NCBI GenBank assembly: GCA_030039895.1
Contig: JASHUR010000322.1
Location: 1 to 9,575 of the forward strand
DNA from: Acidobacteriaceae bacterium
Lineage (GTDB): Bacteria > Acidobacteriota > Terriglobia > Terriglobales > Acidobacteriaceae
DNA length: 9,575 nt
Direction: 5' to 3'
Part shown: positions 7,445-9,575 of the stretch, one piece after another
How positions within the stretch are numbered: the stretch's first letter is position 1
Layout: each line of letters starts with the position of its first letter
Translations under genes and position numbers: made by a program
The notes under the pieces: generated by a model
Seen by the model: only the letters and a program-made list of their open reading frames with translations
The model's database searches: none
Told to the model about the DNA's origin: nothing

Positions 7445-7479
7445 ACAGTACAACTCCAGTCCTAAATTGGTCTATTGAT

Positions 7480-7547
7480 TGGATGTGCTCAATGCCAAAG
7501 CGATTCGCCAACTCCCCCACCCCGGGGGTTCACATCCACTATTTGGC
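7480..7547. repeat. Interleaved inverted repeats in the ene-reductase upstream region
   Basis: TGGATGTG (7480-7487) pairs perfectly with CACATCCA (7531-7538). Inside lies CCCCC (7514-7518), able to pair with GGGGG (7524-7528) over a 5-nt loop. A second pair, GCCAAA (7494-7499) with TTTGGC (7542-7547), crosses the first, so not all can form at once except as a pseudoknot. It may be a structured leader or protein-binding site, or chance. Confidence 0.35.
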
Positions 7548-7686
7548 TGCCTCCCTGTGTTATTAGCCGTCCCTGTACTCTTGTCATGCCGGGGCAAAAA
7601 TATTTTTCGCGCAGCCTTAACGCAACGCCTTCAGGATGCATCTCATTTCCCGGGCCTTCATACATTGCGCTAATTCCCTTCTTTTT

Positions 7687-7701
7687 TGTGACGAGCATCA
7701 C
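7687..7701. promoter_or_regulatory. CRP/FNR-family-like dyad upstream of the phosphoribosyltransferase gene
   Basis: TGTGA-CGAGCA-TCAC is an inverted repeat (GTGA 7688-7691, TCAC 7698-7701) matching the TGTGA-N6-TCACA form bound by CRP-type regulators at nine of ten fixed positions. It lies 51 bp before the start codon. No regulator of this family is encoded in the window, so the assignment rests on sequence likeness only. Confidence 0.35.
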
Positions 7702-7703
7702 GC

Positions 7704-7724
7704 CCGTGGCATGTTCTGCCACGG
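7704..7724 (+). other. Hairpin in the probable leader of the phosphoribosyltransferase gene
   Basis: CCGTGGCA (7704-7711) pairs perfectly with TGCCACGG (7717-7724) over a 5-nt loop. It begins 2 bp after the CRP-like dyad and ends 28 bp before the ATG. There is no T-run, so a terminator is unlikely; an operator or mRNA-stability element is possible. Confidence 0.4.
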
Positions 7725-7752
7725 CCATGCCGCAATTTGGAGACAGAAGTAG

Positions 7753-8421
7753 ATGCTGTATTTCAGGAATCGGGAACAGGCTGGCCGTCAGTTAAGCTTG
7801 GATCTCGTTAGATATTCTGCTGACAATCCAGTTGTCCTTGGTATTCCGCGCGGCGGCGTTCCCGTCGCCTTTGAAATCGCCCGCGCGCTCAATGCGCCGC
7901 TCGATGTCTTGGTTTCCCAGAAGCTCGGCGTCCCTGGCCAGGAAGAGTTTACCTTCGGAGCCATCGCAGAGGGCAATTCTCGCTTCATCATCTCGGACGT
8001 CATTTATGCGGCCCGCGTATCCATCGGCGAAACTGAGCTTGTCACCCGCACGACTGCGCCGCAGGTCGAGAACCGTGCCCGTCTCTATCGCGAGGGCGGT
8101 CCGGCACTGCATCTTCAGAACCAGACCGTAATCCTCGTCGACGACGGCATTGCAACCGGCGCAAGCATGCGCGCCGCCCTTCTTGCCGTGCGTAAGATGA
8201 ACCCTCGGCGACTGGTCGTTGCCGCTCCGGTTGCGACTCGATCCGCCTGTGAAGAGCTCGGCCCTCTGGTGGATCGAGTGGTTGTATTGCACTCCGCGGA
8301 CACCTTTTACAGAGTGGGTAAGTTCTACGAAAAATTTCCTCCTATGTCCGACGGCGAAGTCCGCTCCCTGCTCAAAATCTCCGAGCACTTCGTGGCCAGA
8401 CCAGCTTCTCCAGCCGCATAA
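7753..8421 (+). CDS. Predicted phosphoribosyltransferase (COG1926 type)
   Basis: This soluble 222-residue type I phosphoribosyltransferase-fold protein has the normal length for the group. The PRPP-binding loop VILVDDGIATGASM spans residues 126-139, with the paired acidic residues Asp130-Asp131 followed by GIATGAS. The family-specific N-terminal block VLGIPRGGVPVAFEIARAL (28-46) and QKLGVPGQEEFTFGAIAEG (56-74) fit predicted phosphoribosyltransferases rather than nucleotide salvage enzymes with known bases. The acceptor substrate is not known for this group, so a specific reaction is not claimed. The start is ATG 7753; GGAG at 7739-7742 lies 10 nt upstream, slightly far. The gene is alone on its strand, divergent from the ene-reductase gene and convergent with the aldo/keto reductase gene. 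In other bacteria such genes are often near stress-response functions; here only the CRP/FNR-like dyad hints at global regulation. Confidence 0.88.
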   Translation: MLYFRNREQAGRQLSLDLVRYSADNPVVLGIPRGGVPVAFEIARALNAPLDVLVSQKLGVPGQEEFTFGAIAEGNSRFIISDVIYAARVSIGETELVTRTTAPQVENRARLYREGGPALHLQNQTVILVDDGIATGASMRAALLAVRKMNPRRLVVAAPVATRSACEELGPLVDRVVVLHSADTFYRVGKFYEKFPPMSDGEVRSLLKISEHFVARPASPAA

Positions 8422-8463
8422 CGCATCTTCGGACTTACCATGTTGTCTCCATACGCCGCGGCG

Positions 8464-8479
8464 TTGCGCCCAGGCGCAA
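8464..8479. repeat. GC-rich hairpin in the convergent intergenic region
   Basis: TTGCGCC (8464-8470) pairs with GGCGCAA (8473-8479). It overlaps at one base the 12-bp palindrome ACGCCGCGGCGT (8453-8464) and lies directly next to the stronger hairpin at 8481-8506. With no T-run on the plus strand it is at best an auxiliary transcript-end structure for the phosphoribosyltransferase gene. Confidence 0.45.
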
Positions 8480-8506
8480 AAAGGCCCACGCAAATGCGTG
8501 GGCCTT
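8478..8506 (-). terminator. Rho-independent terminator for the aldo/keto reductase gene
   Basis: AAGGCCCACGC (8481-8491) pairs perfectly with GCGTGGGCCTT (8496-8506) over a 4-nt loop. Read on the minus strand, the stem runs into five Ts (8482-8478), the expected tail, and it lies 16 bp beyond the aldo/keto reductase stop codon. The plus strand lacks a T-run, so it mainly serves the minus-strand gene. Confidence 0.75.
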
Positions 8507-8522
8507 GCGCGTCAAATCGGCG

Positions 8523-9506
8523 TTATAAATTCGCCTGCGCAAAATCCTCAATCTGTTTCAACTCAGCCGCGCTCAGCCGGAACGTCGCTGCCGGCAGTAC
8601 TCCGTCCACCTGGTCCGGCCTGCGCGCTCCTACAATCGCCGCCGTCACCACCGGATTTCGCAGCGTCCAGGCAATCGCCACCACACCCGGCTCCACGCCG
8701 TGCGGCTTGCCGATTTTGCGCAGCAACTCCACCAGCTCCAGGTTCTTCGTCAGCTTCGGCTCTTTGAAGTTCGCGCTGCGTTTGCGCCAGTCATCCGCCG
8801 GCATCTTCGCAATGCGCTCCGCCGTCATCTTCCCCGTCAGCAGCCCGGACACCATCGGTGAATAATTGATCAAGCCGATATTGTTCGCTTCGCAGAAAGG
8901 CAGAATCTCAGCTTCAATCCCTCGGTTTAGCAGCGAGTAGGGTGGCTGGAGCGACGCAATCGGAGCAATCTTCTGCGCCCGCTTCATCTGCTCCACGTTG
9001 AAGTTTGAAACACCGATATACCGCACCTTGCCCTGCTTCTGGAAGCGCGCCAGCGTCTCCCATCCCTCTTCAATCTCGTCCTCCGGATTCGGCCAGTGGA
9101 CCTGATACAGATCAATCGTCTCCACCTGCAGCCGCCGCAGCGAGTTCTCCAGCTCCTCTTCGAGCGATTTCGCCTTCAGGCTCCGATAAATCTTCCGGTC
9201 CTTGTCCCAGCGCATCGAGTTTTTCGTAAACACATACGGCTTCTTGCCTGATCGCTTCAGCGCCTTCGCCACCACCTCTTCCGAGTGGCCAAGTCCATAC
9301 ACCGCCGCCGTATCAATCCAGTTGATGCCCGCATCCAGCGCGCGCTCAATCGCTTTTACTGACTCGTCATCGTCCTGTGCGCCCCAGGCAAACTCCCAGT
9401 TCCCGCCACCGATCGCCCAAGCCCCGTACCCAATGGGCGTTATCTTCAAATCAGAGTTTCCAAGTTGACGCGTTGCAAAGGAGGTTTCTAAAGAAAGAGT
9501 AGCCAT
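8523..9506 (-). CDS. Aldo/keto reductase
   Basis: This cytoplasmic NAD(P)H-dependent oxidoreductase of 327 residues is a full-length (alpha/beta)8 barrel. The catalytic tetrad is visible: Asp65 and Tyr70 in NWIDTAAVYG (62-71), Lys95 in YVFTKNSM (91-98) and His137 in DLYQVHWPNPEDE (132-144). The RYIGVSNFN block and the cofactor-binding AIVGARRPDQVDG near the C-terminus are also typical. The N-terminal QLGNSDLKITPIGYGAWAIGG places it with general aldo/keto reductases related to the YajO/Tas-like group that reduce aldehydes and ketones; the substrate is not predictable. The start is uncertain. ATG 9506 has no obvious ribosome binding site, while an in-frame GTG at 9521 (five more residues) has a weak GAAGAG at 9530-9525 only 3 nt upstream. 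I prefer ATG because family homology begins about residue 13. Only 54-69 bp upstream are in the window, so no promoter is called. It converges with the phosphoribosyltransferase gene. Confidence 0.93.
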   Translation of the reverse strand: MATLSLETSFATRQLGNSDLKITPIGYGAWAIGGGNWEFAWGAQDDDESVKAIERALDAGINWIDTAAVYGLGHSEEVVAKALKRSGKKPYVFTKNSMRWDKDRKIYRSLKAKSLEEELENSLRRLQVETIDLYQVHWPNPEDEIEEGWETLARFQKQGKVRYIGVSNFNVEQMKRAQKIAPIASLQPPYSLLNRGIEAEILPFCEANNIGLINYSPMVSGLLTGKMTAERIAKMPADDWRKRSANFKEPKLTKNLELVELLRKIGKPHGVEPGVVAIAWTLRNPVVTAAIVGARRPDQVDGVLPAATFRLSAAELKQIEDFAQANL

Positions 9507-9575
9507 ACTGTATGGATGCACCGTCTCTTCGGTTAGCTTCGCAATCGACCGGCAAAAAAATTAAAACCATTCACA

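Larger units (their letters stand above)
7445..7752. other. 308-bp intergenic region between divergent genes, rich in inverted repeats
   Basis: This gap separates the minus-strand ene-reductase gene from the plus-strand phosphoribosyltransferase gene and must hold both promoters. Small open frames cross it, but none has a convincing start or a recognisable protein. It contains interleaved inverted repeats at 7480-7547, a CRP/FNR-like dyad at 7687-7701 and a hairpin at 7704-7724. For the ene-reductase a possible minus-strand -35 TTGGCA lies at 7498-7493 without a good -10. On the plus strand TTGTCA at 7581-7586 is followed by an AT-rich stretch (7596-7607) with poor spacing. I cannot assign either promoter firmly. 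Confidence 0.6.

Noticed and set aside
7475..7795. Small open frames in the ene-reductase/phosphoribosyltransferase gap on both strands
   Set aside because: None has a good ribosome binding site or a protein-like composition, and the plus-strand frame runs into the start of the phosphoribosyltransferase gene out of frame.
1..9575. CRISPR arrays, tRNA genes, insertion sequences, phage or toxin-antitoxin genes
   Set aside because: I found no regular direct repeats, cloverleaf sequences, transposase-like or phage-like proteins anywhere in the window.

Overview
This window looks like ordinary chromosomal DNA from a GC-rich Gram-negative bacterium, most likely an acidobacterium (Acidobacteriota, Terriglobia). 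The main reason is a very large TonB-dependent-receptor-like outer-membrane protein with an N-terminal carboxypeptidase-regulatory-like domain (the Oar-like type that Acidobacteria carry in many copies), next to a LacI-family regulator and a glycoside hydrolase. The taxonomic call is an inference from gene style, not from a marker gene. I see no tRNA, rRNA, CRISPR array, insertion sequence or phage gene.

Left half (1-6250), a small carbohydrate-use locus. A glycoside hydrolase family 2 enzyme (minus strand, cut by the left edge) lies downstream of a LacI-family repressor gene (minus strand). A 1225-residue outer-membrane receptor gene is divergent from the repressor (plus strand). A nearly identical 14-bp palindrome with a central CG, the usual form of a LacI-family operator, sits just upstream of both the hydrolase (TTCAATCGTTTGAA, 1135-1148) and the receptor (TTCAAACGTTTGAA, 2455-2468). 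Each lies downstream of an exact TTGACA box. The simplest model is that the repressor controls both flanking genes: the receptor brings a glycan or oligosaccharide across the outer membrane, the secreted hydrolase trims it, and a released sugar relieves repression. No SusD-like partner is visible. A perfect 13-bp terminator hairpin follows the receptor gene.

Right half (6300-9575), three apparently unrelated enzyme genes. There is an Old Yellow Enzyme/NemA-type flavin ene-reductase (minus), a predicted phosphoribosyltransferase of the COG1926 type (plus), and an aldo/keto reductase (minus) that starts near the right edge. The reductase and phosphoribosyltransferase genes are divergent, separated by 308 bp that holds several inverted repeats, including a CRP/FNR-like TGTGA-N6-TCAC element. 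The phosphoribosyltransferase and aldo/keto reductase genes converge on a cluster of GC-rich hairpins.

The most valuable observation is the matched operator pair, which defines a testable local regulon. I did not find a convincing previously undescribed system.
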